Part shown: positions 34,812 through 43,158 of the stretch, one piece after another | Layout of the letters: every line of letters begins with the position of its first letter | Numbering within the stretch: the first letter of the stretch is position 1 | Source: Roseiarcus sp050012775 | Lineage (GTDB): Bacteria; Pseudomonadota; Alphaproteobacteria; Rhizobiales; Beijerinckiaceae | Assembly (NCBI GenBank): GCA_050012775.1 | Contig: JBEKGN010000021.1 | Location: 1-64,000, forward strand | DNA: 64,000 nucleotides | Direction: 5' to 3' | Program-made: the position numbers and the translations under genes | The notes under the pieces: generated by a model | Told to the model about the DNA's origin: nothing | Seen by the model: the letters and a program-made list of their open reading frames with translations, nothing else | The model's database searches: none

Positions 34812-35069
34812 ATGCCCGCCGATTCCGTCGTCCGCGCGCGCATCGATCGCGCCACCAAGGCGAAAGCCGCCGCCGCGCTCGAGGCGATGGGCTTGTCGAT
34901 TTCCGACGCGATCCGCCTGCTCATGCTTCGGGTCGCCGACGAAAAGCGGCTGCCGTTCGACGTGAGAGCGCCGAACGCCGAAAGCATTCGCGCTATGCGC
35001 GAACTGGATCAGGGCAAGGGCAAGCGCTTCGCCAGCAAGGAAGCCCTGTTCAAGGGACTGGGCTTATAA
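34812..35069 (+). CDS. relB: RelB/DinJ family antitoxin
   Basis: 85 residues. The N-terminal ribbon-helix-helix (SVVRARIDRATKAKAAAALEAMGLSISDAIRLLMLRVADEKRLPFD) is typical of RelB/DinJ antitoxins. The C-terminal half would wrap the toxin. I chose ATG 34812, which follows TGAGGACTCAC; in-frame TTG 34797 and ATG 34800 are alternatives. The stop TAA is immediately followed by the toxin GTG. Confidence 0.88.
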   Translation: MPADSVVRARIDRATKAKAAAALEAMGLSISDAIRLLMLRVADEKRLPFDVRAPNAESIRAMRELDQGKGKRFASKEALFKGLGL

Positions 35070-35342
35070 GTGCTGACGCCTGTCCTTTCGACGCGGTTCA
35101 AACGGGACGTCAAGCGAGCAGAGAAGCGTGGGAAAGACATGGACAAGCTAAGGGCGGTCCTCTCCCTTCTCATCGAAAAGAACCCTCTTCCGGCCGCCTA
35201 CGGCGACCATCCCCTGAAAGGCGATTGGAAGGGCTTTCGCGACCTTCACCTGGAGCCCGATTGGCTTTTGCTCTACCGCGTTCAAAGTGACGAACTCCAG
35301 CTTGCCCGTACCGGAACTCACGCCGACTTGTTCGACGAATAG
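35070..35342 (+). CDS. yafQ: YafQ family mRNA interferase toxin
   Basis: 90 residues. Matches E. coli YafQ around the active site: DHPLKGDWKGFRDLHLEPDWLLLY and TGTHADLF supply the conserved His, His, Asp-Trp and C-terminal His residues. YafQ cleaves mRNA on translating ribosomes. GTG start directly after the antitoxin stop. All catalytic positions appear intact, so the toxin is probably active. Confidence 0.9.
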   Translation: MLTPVLSTRFKRDVKRAEKRGKDMDKLRAVLSLLIEKNPLPAAYGDHPLKGDWKGFRDLHLEPDWLLLYRVQSDELQLARTGTHADLFDE

Positions 35343-35514
35343 GCCTGTGCGCGGATGAACCCGCGACGGAAGAGCGACGTCTCCTCGCGGGCCTTCAATC
35401 CGCGATAGGCTAGAGCCTGGTCCCGCCCGCCCTGAGCCGAGCGCGTAAGATTTGCCGCCGGCTATGGCCGGCTGGTAGGCTGGCGCGCCCCATCCATTCC
35501 ACGAGGCCGCCCTC

Positions 35515-36276
35515 TTGCCCTTCGCCCGCTATCCCAGTCTGCGCGACCGCGTCGTCTTCATCACCGGCGGCGGCTCGGGGTTCGGCGCGGCGATGGTGGA
35601 AGCGTTCGTCGCCCAAGGCGCGAGCGTCGCCTTCGTCGACATCGCCAGGGACGAGTCGTCTGAAGTGGTCGAGCGCCTGGCCGCCGGCCCGCAAGAGCCG
35701 TTGTTCCTCGAATGCGACCTGACCAACCTCGCGGCGCTCGAAGCGGCGATGGAGGAAGCCCGGCAAAGGCTCGGGCCGATCGCGGTCCTCGTCAACAACG
35801 CCGCCAACGACGCGCGGCAGGACGCCGACGAGACGACCGAGGCCGATTGGGATCGGGCGATGGCGGTCAACCTCAAGCACCAGTTCTTCGCCGCGCAGAT
35901 CGCGCGACGCTCGATGCGCGCAATCGGCGGCGGTTCGATCGTCAATTTTTCCTCGACCGCCTGGATGATGGGGATGGCGCGCCTTTCCGCCTACGCCGCC
36001 GCCAAGGCCGGCGTCGTCGGCCTGACGAGGAGCCTGGCGCGCGAATTCGGCCCCGACAACATTCGCGTCAACGCGATCGCGCCCGGCGCGGTCGTCACCG
36101 AGCGCCAGCGCCGCCTCTGGCTCAGCGAAGCCGACGTCGCTGAAATCGTCGCGCGCCAATGCCTGCCGCGCGTCCTCGTCGCCGACGAGATCGCGCGCAC
36201 GGCGCTGTTCCTGGCCGCCGACGACAGCCGCATGATCACCAAACAATGCCTGATCGTCGACGCGGGACTGAGATGA
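35515..36276 (+). CDS. SDR family oxidoreductase
   Basis: 253 residues, classical short-chain dehydrogenase. Cofactor motif TGGGSGFGAAMVEAF, NNAAN, catalytic Ser in NFSSTAW, and YAAAK (Tyr-x3-Lys) are all present; the Asp in AFVDIARDE suggests NAD rather than NADP preference. The ending TKQCLIVDAGLR is usual. TTG start with GAGG about 11 bases upstream. Substrate unknown; no catabolic neighbours. Confidence 0.88.
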   Translation: MPFARYPSLRDRVVFITGGGSGFGAAMVEAFVAQGASVAFVDIARDESSEVVERLAAGPQEPLFLECDLTNLAALEAAMEEARQRLGPIAVLVNNAANDARQDADETTEADWDRAMAVNLKHQFFAAQIARRSMRAIGGGSIVNFSSTAWMMGMARLSAYAAAKAGVVGLTRSLAREFGPDNIRVNAIAPGAVVTERQRRLWLSEADVAEIVARQCLPRVLVADEIARTALFLAADDSRMITKQCLIVDAGLR

Positions 36277-36403
36277 CGCGCGGCGCCTGGCCCATCCAGC
36301 GCGCAGCGATGCTTAGAATTACGCTTGATCGCGCGCCTGGACCGGCGCATCCTTGGTTTCTAAGGCGATCTCGTCAGAAGACCGCCGAACGAGGGAGGCC
36401 CGA

Positions 36404-36835
36404 ATGACCGTTGCGCGCATTCTCAGGGAAAAGGGCAGGGATGTCCTGACGACCCAGCCCCATCGCACGCTGAAAGAAGTCGCGGCGCTGCTGGCCGCCA
36501 AGGGCGTCGGCGCCGTCGTCGTGTCGGACGCCGCCATGAGCGTCCTCGGCATCGTTTCGGAACGCGACATCATCCGCGCGATCGGAAGCGGCAGCGTGAG
36601 CGTGCTCGAGGAGGCGGCCTCGCGGCATATGACGTCGAAGGTCACCACCGTGACCGAGAACGCCTCGATCGACCACGTCATGCAGATCATGACCGAGGGG
36701 CGGTTTCGCCATGTGCCCGTGGTCGAACACGGTCGGCTCGTCGGCATCGTTTCGATCGGCGACGTCGTCAAGCGGCACGTGGACGCGATCGACAGCGAGC
36801 GCCGGGCGTTGCGCGAATATATCGCCAGCGCCTGA
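36404..36835 (+). CDS. CBS-pair domain protein
   Basis: 143 residues consisting of two CBS motifs (about 8-65: LTTQPHRTLKEVAALLAAKGVGAVVVSD, GIVSERDIIRAI; about 75-130: VTTVTENASIDHVMQIMTEGRFRHVPVVE, GIVSIGDVVK). Such stand-alone pairs bind adenine nucleotides and act as regulators. GAGGGAGG precedes the ATG. It is convergent with the patatin-like gene. Confidence 0.9.
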   Translation: MTVARILREKGRDVLTTQPHRTLKEVAALLAAKGVGAVVVSDAAMSVLGIVSERDIIRAIGSGSVSVLEEAASRHMTSKVTTVTENASIDHVMQIMTEGRFRHVPVVEHGRLVGIVSIGDVVKRHVDAIDSERRALREYIASA

Positions 36836-36916
36836 GCGCGTTTTCATTGCTTGGGCTCTCGCCTCGTTCCCATCCGCTGGGGACGGCGGCCAGGGCTCAT
36901 TGCGCTCGCGACGGCG

Positions 36917-37915
36917 TCAGCCTTTCGCCGACGCCAGTTCGACGTGCTCGGCGATTTCGTCGCGGGCCTTGCGCACGGCTTCGCGGCCGAGCGCGATGAG
37001 CTCGTCGGCGCGATGGAATTCGAACAGGCCGATCTTGCCGACCTTCAGGGTCACCAGGACGTCGGGCGGGTCCCCCGCCAGACGCGAACGCATGATGCGG
37101 TCCTGGGTGATGTTGAAGGCGTTGACCATCACGGAGGCGAGCCCGGGAGCGCCCGGGCCTTCGCTCGTCCATTGCCGTCGCAGCATTCCCGCGCCGCGGC
37201 GCAGACCGCTCATCACGCCGGCGCGCGCGTTTTCGGCGGCCGGCGGCGGTTCGATCGGCGCCTCGTCGGCGTCGGGCATGTCCTGGATCGCCGTTCCGCG
37301 ACCCGATCCTTCGCTGGCGATGTTGAGCGCGATGACGCGATCGGCGCCGAGCGCGCGCGCGACGCTGACCGGAACGGGATTGACGATGGCGCCGTCGAAC
37401 AGCCAACGGCCGGCGACGCGCACCGGTTCGAACAAGCCGGGCAAAGCGTAGGACGCGCGCATCGCCTCGACGAGCGGGCCGCGCTTCAGCCAGATTTCAT
37501 GTCCCGAGCCGATTTCCGTGGCGACGCCGGCGTAGCGGATCGGCAAGTCCTCGATGCGCAAGGCGCCGATCGACTCCTCGAGCCGCCCACGCAGGCGGTC
37601 GCCGCCGATCAGCCCGCCGCCGTTGAAGGAAACGTCGAGAAGGCCAAAAACGCGCCGCTTGGTCAGCGAGCGCGCGAAGCTTTCGAGCGTGTCGAGCCGG
37701 CCGGCGGCGAAGCAGCCCCCCACCACCGCGCCGACCGAGGATCCCACGACGATGTCGGGGGAAAGGCCCATCGCCACGAGTTCTTGCAGCGCGCCGATAT
37801 GCGCCCAGCCGCGCGCCGCGCCGGCGCCGAGCGCGACGCCGACCCTCGGCCGCGAGGGCCTCGAGCCGCCCGAAAACGACTCGGGCTCGGTCCTACGAAA
37901 GAAAGCGCCAGCCAT
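36917..37915 (-). CDS. Patatin-like phospholipase (RssA-like)
   Basis: About 332 residues. The patatin fold signatures are present: GAGAARGWAHIGAL (oxyanion Gly/Arg loop), nucleophile motif GSSVG and the catalytic Asp in DGAIVNPVPV. Hydrolyses acyl esters of lipids in known members. No signal peptide or membrane helix is clear. ATG 37915 is preferred to GTG 37921 because GAGG lies seven bases before it. A single TTAAC half-site lies about 85 bases upstream but lacks a partner. Confidence 0.88.
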   Translation of the reverse strand: MAGAFFRRTEPESFSGGSRPSRPRVGVALGAGAARGWAHIGALQELVAMGLSPDIVVGSSVGAVVGGCFAAGRLDTLESFARSLTKRRVFGLLDVSFNGGGLIGGDRLRGRLEESIGALRIEDLPIRYAGVATEIGSGHEIWLKRGPLVEAMRASYALPGLFEPVRVAGRWLFDGAIVNPVPVSVARALGADRVIALNIASEGSGRGTAIQDMPDADEAPIEPPPAAENARAGVMSGLRRGAGMLRRQWTSEGPGAPGLASVMVNAFNITQDRIMRSRLAGDPPDVLVTLKVGKIGLFEFHRADELIALGREAVRKARDEIAEHVELASAKG

Positions 37916-38055
37916 CGCCACGCCTCACAATCCGGTTTCGCGGCGTCCTCCCTGGGCGCCGGTGAACGAAAACGGTAACACGCGCCTGTCGCCGACTGGT
38001 TAACGGCGAACCCAGGGTCACCTTATACGTAACGCGTCGCCAACGCGCTTTCCCT

Positions 38056-38466
38056 TCACATTTTCGCGACCGGCTCCAGGCGCGGACCGTCGGCGGTGTT
38101 CTCGACGCGCCGGTAAAAACAAGAACGCCGCCCGGTATGGCAGGCGCCGCCGTCGCCGCCCACCGACACGCGCGCCAGCAAGGCGTCCTGATCGCAATCG
38201 ACGCGCAATTCCTCGAGCCTCTGGATCTGCCCGGAGGTGTCGCCCTTGCGCCAAAGGCTTTGGCGCGAGCGCGACCAATAATGCATGATTCCGCTCGACA
38301 GCGTCTTGTCCAGCGCCTCGGCGTTCATATGCGCGACCATCAGCACTTCGCCGCTTCGGGCGTCGACCGTCACGCAGGTCAGCAGCCCGTCGGCGGAGAA
38401 ACGCGGCGCGAATTCCGAGCCTTCCTCGCGGTCGGTCGCGGCGCTGGCGGCGGGCGTCAGGGACAT
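38056..38466 (-). CDS. hisI: Phosphoribosyl-AMP cyclohydrolase
   Basis: Third step of histidine biosynthesis, 136 residues. Family motifs are LMVAHMNAEALDKTL, WSRSRQSLWRKGDTSG, VDCDQDALLARV and ACHTGRRSCFYR, with the three zinc/Mg-binding cysteines visible. The HisE pyrophosphohydrolase domain is absent, as in other alphaproteobacteria. Four bases separate it from folE on the same strand. Confidence 0.96.
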   Translation of the reverse strand: MSLTPAASAATDREEGSEFAPRFSADGLLTCVTVDARSGEVLMVAHMNAEALDKTLSSGIMHYWSRSRQSLWRKGDTSGQIQRLEELRVDCDQDALLARVSVGGDGGACHTGRRSCFYRRVENTADGPRLEPVAKM

Positions 38467-38470
38467 GGCG

Positions 38471-39088
38471 TCACCGCGCGCCGCGCAACAGGGTGAGGAA
38501 GCGGATCTGTTCGTTCGGCTGCGTGCGAAAGACGCCAGAAAACTGCGTCGTCACCGTCGAGACCCCGTGCTTCTTCACCCCGCGCATGGACATGCAGGTG
38601 TGTTCGGCTTCGATCAACACCGCGACGCCGCGCGTATTGAGCGACGAATCCACCGCTTCGACGATTTGCGCCGACATGGCCTCCTGCGTTTGCAGGCGGC
38701 GCGCGAACGTGTCGACAATGCGCGCGAGCTTGGACAGGCCGACGACGCCGTGGCGCGGATAATAGCCGATATGCGCCTTTCCGAAGAAGGGCGCGATATG
38801 GTGCTCGCAATGCGAGACGAACGGGATGTCGCGGACCAGCACGATGTCCTGGTAACCCTCGACCTCCTCGAAGACGCGCGAAAGCGCGTGGCCCGCGTCT
38901 TCGTCGTAGCCGGCGAAGAGTTCTTGATAGGCCTTTACGACGCGCCTGGGCGTGTCGAGGAGGCCTTCGCGGGTCGGATCGTCGCCGGCCCAGGCTATCA
39001 AAGTGCGAACGGCCGCCTCGGCCTCGTCGCGGCTCGGCCTGACGGGAGCGTCGCGGCGCCGAGCCTCGCGTTTAACGATGTCATCCAT
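38471..39088 (-). CDS. folE: GTP cyclohydrolase I
   Basis: 205 residues; first step of tetrahydrofolate and queuosine-precursor synthesis. Zinc and active-site residues are seen in FVSHCEHHIAPFFGKAHIGYYP and EAEHTCMSMRGVKK. N-terminal extension is basic (MDDIVKREARRRDAPVRP). Adjacent to hisI in a two-gene operon; queF, another GTP-cyclohydrolase-dependent route gene, is located elsewhere in the window. Confidence 0.97.
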   Translation of the reverse strand: MDDIVKREARRRDAPVRPSRDEAEAAVRTLIAWAGDDPTREGLLDTPRRVVKAYQELFAGYDEDAGHALSRVFEEVEGYQDIVLVRDIPFVSHCEHHIAPFFGKAHIGYYPRHGVVGLSKLARIVDTFARRLQTQEAMSAQIVEAVDSSLNTRGVAVLIEAEHTCMSMRGVKKHGVSTVTTQFSGVFRTQPNEQIRFLTLLRGAR

Positions 39089-39207
39089 CTCGATCTCTCA
39101 GCGGTTCGGCGACGGCGAGGCCATGGCCCGTCCGGCCCTCTTCTTTGCCGGCACGGCCTCCTATATAGGAGGGCGGAGCGGTTCGACCAGCCGCGCGCAT
39201 CGCGATC

Positions 39208-39699
39208 ATGTTGAACGACATATACAACACCAGCATTCTGGAATTGGCGGCCGACATTCCTCGGCTCGGCCGGCTCGCTTCGCCCGACGCGAGCGCGAAG
39301 GCCCATTCGCGGCTTTGCGGTTCGACGGTGACCGTCGATCTCTGCCTTCGCGACGGTCGCGTCAGCGACTTCGCCCACGACGTCAAGGCGTGCGCGCTGG
39401 GGCAGGCCTCCTCGTCGCTGATGGCGCGCCATATCATCGGCGCGGCTCCCGCGGAACTCGTCGCCCTGCGCGAGACCGTGACGCGCATGCTCAAGGCGAA
39501 CGGGCCGCCGCCTTCGGGAAAATGGGCCGATTTCGCCGTCCTCGAGCCCATACGCGACTATAAGGCGCGCCATGCCTCCACGTTGCTGACGTTCGACGCG
39601 GTGGTCGACGCGCTCGGCCAGATCGCCGCCAGGCAGGCCGCGGCCGAGACGGGCGTGGACGAACCGACTGCGCTCGCCGTCCCGGCGCCGGCGCCGTGA
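39208..39699 (+). CDS. IscU/NifU-like iron-sulfur scaffold-type protein
   Basis: 163 residues. The IscU_N-like fold is suggested by LNDIYNTSILELAADIPRLG, Cys in HSRLCGSTVTV and Cys in HDVKACALGQASSSLMARHIIG. The third ligand Cys of true IscU is not evident (EPIRDYKARHASTLLTF at that position), so it may be a degenerate scaffold or carrier. Overlaps yidD by four bases. Divergent from folE. Confidence 0.82.
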   Translation: MLNDIYNTSILELAADIPRLGRLASPDASAKAHSRLCGSTVTVDLCLRDGRVSDFAHDVKACALGQASSSLMARHIIGAAPAELVALRETVTRMLKANGPPPSGKWADFAVLEPIRDYKARHASTLLTFDAVVDALGQIAARQAAAETGVDEPTALAVPAPAP

Positions 39700-39995
39700 A
39701 CGCCTTTCGGCTCGCGCCGCGCCGCGCCGCGCACGCGCTCATTCGCTTCTATCAACTGACGCTTTCGTCGCTCATCGGGCGCCAGTGCCGCTATCTCCCG
39801 AGCTGCTCGGCCTATACGGACGAGGCGATCCAGCGCCATGGGCTCTGGGCGGGCGGATGGATGGGCGCCGCGCGGATATGCCGCTGCCATCCCTGGAGCG
39901 CCTCCGGCTTCGATCCGCCGCCCGCGGCGGTCGCGCCCGGGGCGTCCTGGATGCGTCCCTGGCGCTACGGGCGCTGGCGCTATCGCTGCGAGTGA
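39696..39995 (+). CDS. yidD: Membrane protein insertion efficiency factor YidD
   Basis: 99 residues. IRFYQLTLSSLIGRQCRYLPSCSAYTDEAIQRHG and GAARICRCHPWSASGFDP are the YidD signature, including the conserved cysteines. Assists YidC-dependent membrane insertion. GTG start coupled to the stop of the IscU-like gene. Confidence 0.95.
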   Translation: MNAFRLAPRRAAHALIRFYQLTLSSLIGRQCRYLPSCSAYTDEAIQRHGLWAGGWMGAARICRCHPWSASGFDPPPAAVAPGASWMRPWRYGRWRYRCE

Positions 39996-40058
39996 GCGCG
40001 GACGGCAGGCGGGAAGCGCGTCGCTTGCGCGCGCGCAAGGGGCGGTTTTCATCCGTCG

Positions 40059-40066
40059 TTAACCAT
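40059..40066. promoter_or_regulatory. TTAACCAT half-motif upstream of the first SGNH gene
   Basis: TTAACCAT lies 43 bases before the SGNH gene start. This octamer is a known partial CtrA motif in some Rhizobiales, but with no second half nearby the assignment is tentative. Confidence 0.25.
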
Positions 40067-40108
40067 GACGTGTTTTCGTGGGGAAAACCGTTTCTCTTTG
40101 GTGATGCT

Positions 40109-40774
40109 ATGTCTTTGCGCCGTTTCGTTGTTTGCTTCCTGCTCGTTCTCGCCGCGCCCTCCGCGGCCTTGGCCGAGGACGGCGTGATGATCGGCGACAG
40201 TCTCGGCGTCGGCGTAAACTGGGCGGCCAAATTGCCGTCGCAGGCCAAGAACAGTGTCGCCATCTACAACGGCTGGGTTCTCGAACAGCTTCGCCAGGCG
40301 CCGCGCGGCGCCACGGTGTTCATGAGCCTAGGCACCAACGACGCGATCGGCAACGCGCTCAACGTGAAGAAGCCGGTCGAGACGATTGTCGCAACCGCCG
40401 AGTCGCAGGGCTTAAAGCTCGTTTGGATGGGGCCGCCTTGCGTCCTTCCGGCGTGGGAGGCGCATGCCAAGCAACTCGACGAAATCCTCGCCGCGCAATT
40501 GGCGGGCACTCCAGTCCAGTACGTGAGCATGCAGGACCCGGGCCTCTGCGACCGTTCGCTCCGCGCCCCCGACGGCGTGCATTTTAATATGGCGGGCTAC
40601 ACGCGCATGTGGCAGAAAGCGGCCTCGGCCGCGGGTTTCCCGGTTGTCGTCGCCGCTGCGAGTGAGCACAAGCCTGTCGCCCCCGCCAGCAAGAAGACGC
40701 CCGGCAAGAAGAGACACAAAAAGAAAAAGCCAGTCGCCCAACCGGCGACACACACCACGCCCGCGCCGAATTGA
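40109..40774 (+). CDS. Secreted SGNH/GDSL-type hydrolase with Lys/Pro tail
   Basis: 221 residues. Signal peptide about 1-22 (FVVCFLLVLAAPSAALA). SGNH blocks: GDSLGVG (nucleophile Ser), LGTNDA and APDGVHFNMAGY (Asp and His). The last 45 residues are a basic Lys/Pro-rich tail (KKTPGKKRHKKKK), which could bind an anionic polymer. Likely a periplasmic acyl-esterase or acyl-transferase acting on a surface glycan. First of five genes that look like an O-acylation module. Confidence 0.85.
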   Translation: MSLRRFVVCFLLVLAAPSAALAEDGVMIGDSLGVGVNWAAKLPSQAKNSVAIYNGWVLEQLRQAPRGATVFMSLGTNDAIGNALNVKKPVETIVATAESQGLKLVWMGPPCVLPAWEAHAKQLDEILAAQLAGTPVQYVSMQDPGLCDRSLRAPDGVHFNMAGYTRMWQKAASAAGFPVVVAAASEHKPVAPASKKTPGKKRHKKKKPVAQPATHTTPAPN

Positions 40775-40804
40775 GGGCAATCGTCAGCCGAGGGCGCTTG
40801 AGGG

Positions 40805-41596
40805 ATGTGGAAGAAGAGGTTCTATACGTCGGCAATCTGCGTCGCATTGGGCGCGGTTTTCGTTTGCGGCCCCGGCGCGCGCGCCGCTCATGCGGCGCCG
40901 GGCGAGCCGCCCGTCCATATCGCTTTTGTCGGCGATTCGATGGCGGACGGGCTGTGGGGGGCGCTGTTCCGGCGCCTCGGAAAAGACAAATGTCTGGCGG
41001 ACAAGGTTAAATTGATACGTCACGCCAAGAACGGGACGGGATTGACTCGGCTGGACCAATACAACTGGGTGGACGAAGTGGCGGCGATTGCGACCGACCC
41101 CGGCGTCGATTTGTTTGTCGGTTCGTTCGGCATCAACGATCGTCAATCGATCGTCGACGCCGCGAAGACGCGCACCGAATACGGCGGGCCCAACTATGAC
41201 AGCCGCTACGAGGGGATCGTCGAAGACGTCGTGCAAAACGCGCTCGCGCATGGCTCCTCGATGCTGGTGATGGGTCTTCCCGTCATGCTCGATTCGGCCG
41301 CCAACGCCGACGCGACCGCCAAGAACCGCCTTTTCGCCGAAGCGGTCGCGCATGTCGCTTCGCCGCGCGCCGCCTATGTTCCGCCCTGGGAATCGCATCC
41401 GGGCGTCGACGAATACAAGCCCTTTCTGCCCAACGCGAATAATGCGATGGTGCAAGTTCGCGCTCCCGACGGCATTCACTTCACGACCGCCGGTTACGAC
41501 ATGGTGATGGACGCTTTCTATCCCTCCATCATGGAAAGTCTGAAGCAGCGCGGGCGCGACGTCGCGAGCGAGTGCGAGAAAATGGGAGCAAGGTGA
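40805..41596 (+). CDS. Secreted DUF459-type SGNH hydrolase
   Basis: 263 residues with signal peptide (about 1-30). Blocks: FVGDSMADGLWGALF (nucleophile Ser), GSFGINDRQ, VMGLPVM and APDGIHFTTAGYDMVMDAF (Asp/His). DUF459 members are linked to cell-envelope glycan modification. 30 bases after the first SGNH gene; its stop overlaps the GTG of the next gene. Confidence 0.86.
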   Translation: MWKKRFYTSAICVALGAVFVCGPGARAAHAAPGEPPVHIAFVGDSMADGLWGALFRRLGKDKCLADKVKLIRHAKNGTGLTRLDQYNWVDEVAAIATDPGVDLFVGSFGINDRQSIVDAAKTRTEYGGPNYDSRYEGIVEDVVQNALAHGSSMLVMGLPVMLDSAANADATAKNRLFAEAVAHVASPRAAYVPPWESHPGVDEYKPFLPNANNAMVQVRAPDGIHFTTAGYDMVMDAFYPSIMESLKQRGRDVASECEKMGAR

Positions 41597-43158
41597 GGGG
41601 CTTGCGAAATTCGGTGGCGCTGCTCGCATGGGCTCTGGCCCTGCTGATCGGCGCGGCGGGCGCGAGCCTGACCGCGACGGTCGGCCTGGGCGACGCCTCG
41701 AGCGATCCCGTCGTCGAGCGATCCCTCGAGGCGGCGAGCCGGCTCGCATTGCCCTCGAAGCTGGAGGCCTCCTCGCTCGCCCTCGCCGACGCGCGCCTGG
41801 CGGTCTGGCGCCCGCGGGACCGGCGCGCGCCGATCGAAGCGGCGGTTCTGGCGGACGCTCCGCCGACCCGGGCCGAAAAATTGCTGCGCGTCGCGATGCT
41901 CGCCGCCCCGACGGCCGACCTGACGCCGACGAACCGCACGCGCGGCCTCGGCGCGCTCTCCGCGCTGGAGGCGGCCTTGCCCGCCGCCGATCGCCCGGGG
42001 GCTGAGTTTTCCGCCTACGGCGAATTGGCGCCCGATATTTTCGCGACCCGCCGCCTGACGATCCTGCAGCTCGGCGACAGCCATACCGCGGCCGATTATT
42101 TCACCGGCCGCGTCCGCGAGCGCCTGCAGCAAGTGTTCGGCTCGGGCGGGACGGCCTATATCGTGCCCGGCAAGCCGCATCTCGGCGTAAGGTCGGCCCT
42201 GTTCGAGAGCGACGCCTCCGAGGGCTGGACCTACGAGGCGCTGCAAAAATCGGACGAAAAGCGCCGCTTCTACCTCTCCGGCTTCAACGCGGTGGCGCGG
42301 CGCGCCGGCGCCTCGCTCAGCCTGAGGGCGCGCGGCGGCCTTCCCTACAATCGGCTCGAAGTCGCCTTTCTCAAGCAACCGGGGGGCGGTCGCGCCGAAG
42401 TGCTGGTCGACGGCGAGCCCGGCGGGCAGATCGATCTCGACGGCGCGGCGGACGAGCGCGCGACGCTTGACGTTCAGCCGTCGGAGACGGGCGCCCGAGG
42501 TTTCCACGACATCGCGGTGCGCGCGCTCAGCGACGCCCCGGTGACGGTGACCGGCGTCGAGGTCGCTCGCGAAGGCGACGGCGTCTCCTACATCAGCCTC
42601 GGTTTCCCCGGCGCGACGGTGCAACTGCTGCAAAAGCTCGCCACCGAGAATCTCGCCGACGACTTGCGACGGCTGGCGCCGGATATCGTCGTGCTCGCCT
42701 TCGGAACCAACGAAGGCTTCAACGACGCGTTGGATGTCGCCGCCTATTCCGCTCAATACGAACAGATCGTGCGAAGGCTCCAGACGCTTCGGCCGGGCCT
42801 GCGCGTCATCATGATCGGTCCGCCCGACGGCGCGCGCGCGGCGTCCGCGCCGCAGCCGGTCGCCGCCGACGGCGCCGGACAATGCCGCCTGCCGACGCCG
42901 CCCAAGCTCGCGCAGGTGCGCGAGGCGCAACGGCGGCTCGCCGAGCGCATCGGCGCCGATTTCTGGGATTGGTCGTCCGTGATGCCGGGCCCGTGCGGAG
43001 CGCAGGTCTGGGCCGCCGCCAACCCGCCGCTCATGGCGCATGATTTCGTGCACATGACGCTGGAAGGCTATAAACAAAGCGCCGACCGATTCGCGGATTT
43101 CCTGATCCCGCGCATCGATGGCCCGCAGGCCGGCGCCCATGTTGTTTCCAACAATTGA
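41593..43158 (+). CDS. Large SGNH-fold acyltransferase-like protein (AlgJ/AlgX/PatB-like)
   Basis: 521 residues, N-terminal signal anchor (LRNSVALLAWALALLIGAAG), a poorly conserved region to about 155, then an SGNH domain: ILQLGDSHTAADYF (nucleophile Ser), LAFGTNEGFN (Glu in place of the usual Asp after GTN) and AHDFVHMTLEGY (Asp/His). An intervening beta-rich insertion lies at about 225-330. Two-domain SGNH proteins of this kind next to MBOAT genes transfer acyl groups to polysaccharides or peptidoglycan. Starts at GTG 41593 with GGAG upstream; overlaps the MBOAT start by 20 bases. Confidence 0.85.
   Translation: MRGLRNSVALLAWALALLIGAAGASLTATVGLGDASSDPVVERSLEAASRLALPSKLEASSLALADARLAVWRPRDRRAPIEAAVLADAPPTRAEKLLRVAMLAAPTADLTPTNRTRGLGALSALEAALPAADRPGAEFSAYGELAPDIFATRRLTILQLGDSHTAADYFTGRVRERLQQVFGSGGTAYIVPGKPHLGVRSALFESDASEGWTYEALQKSDEKRRFYLSGFNAVARRAGASLSLRARGGLPYNRLEVAFLKQPGGGRAEVLVDGEPGGQIDLDGAADERATLDVQPSETGARGFHDIAVRALSDAPVTVTGVEVAREGDGVSYISLGFPGATVQLLQKLATENLADDLRRLAPDIVVLAFGTNEGFNDALDVAAYSAQYEQIVRRLQTLRPGLRVIMIGPPDGARAASAPQPVAADGAGQCRLPTPPKLAQVREAQRRLAERIGADFWDWSSVMPGPCGAQVWAAANPPLMAHDFVHMTLEGYKQSADRFADFLIPRIDGPQAGAHVVSNN

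Noticed and set aside
37996..38002. Second CtrA box upstream of the patatin-like gene
   Set aside because: Only a single TTAAC half-site; no second TTAA at seven-base spacing.
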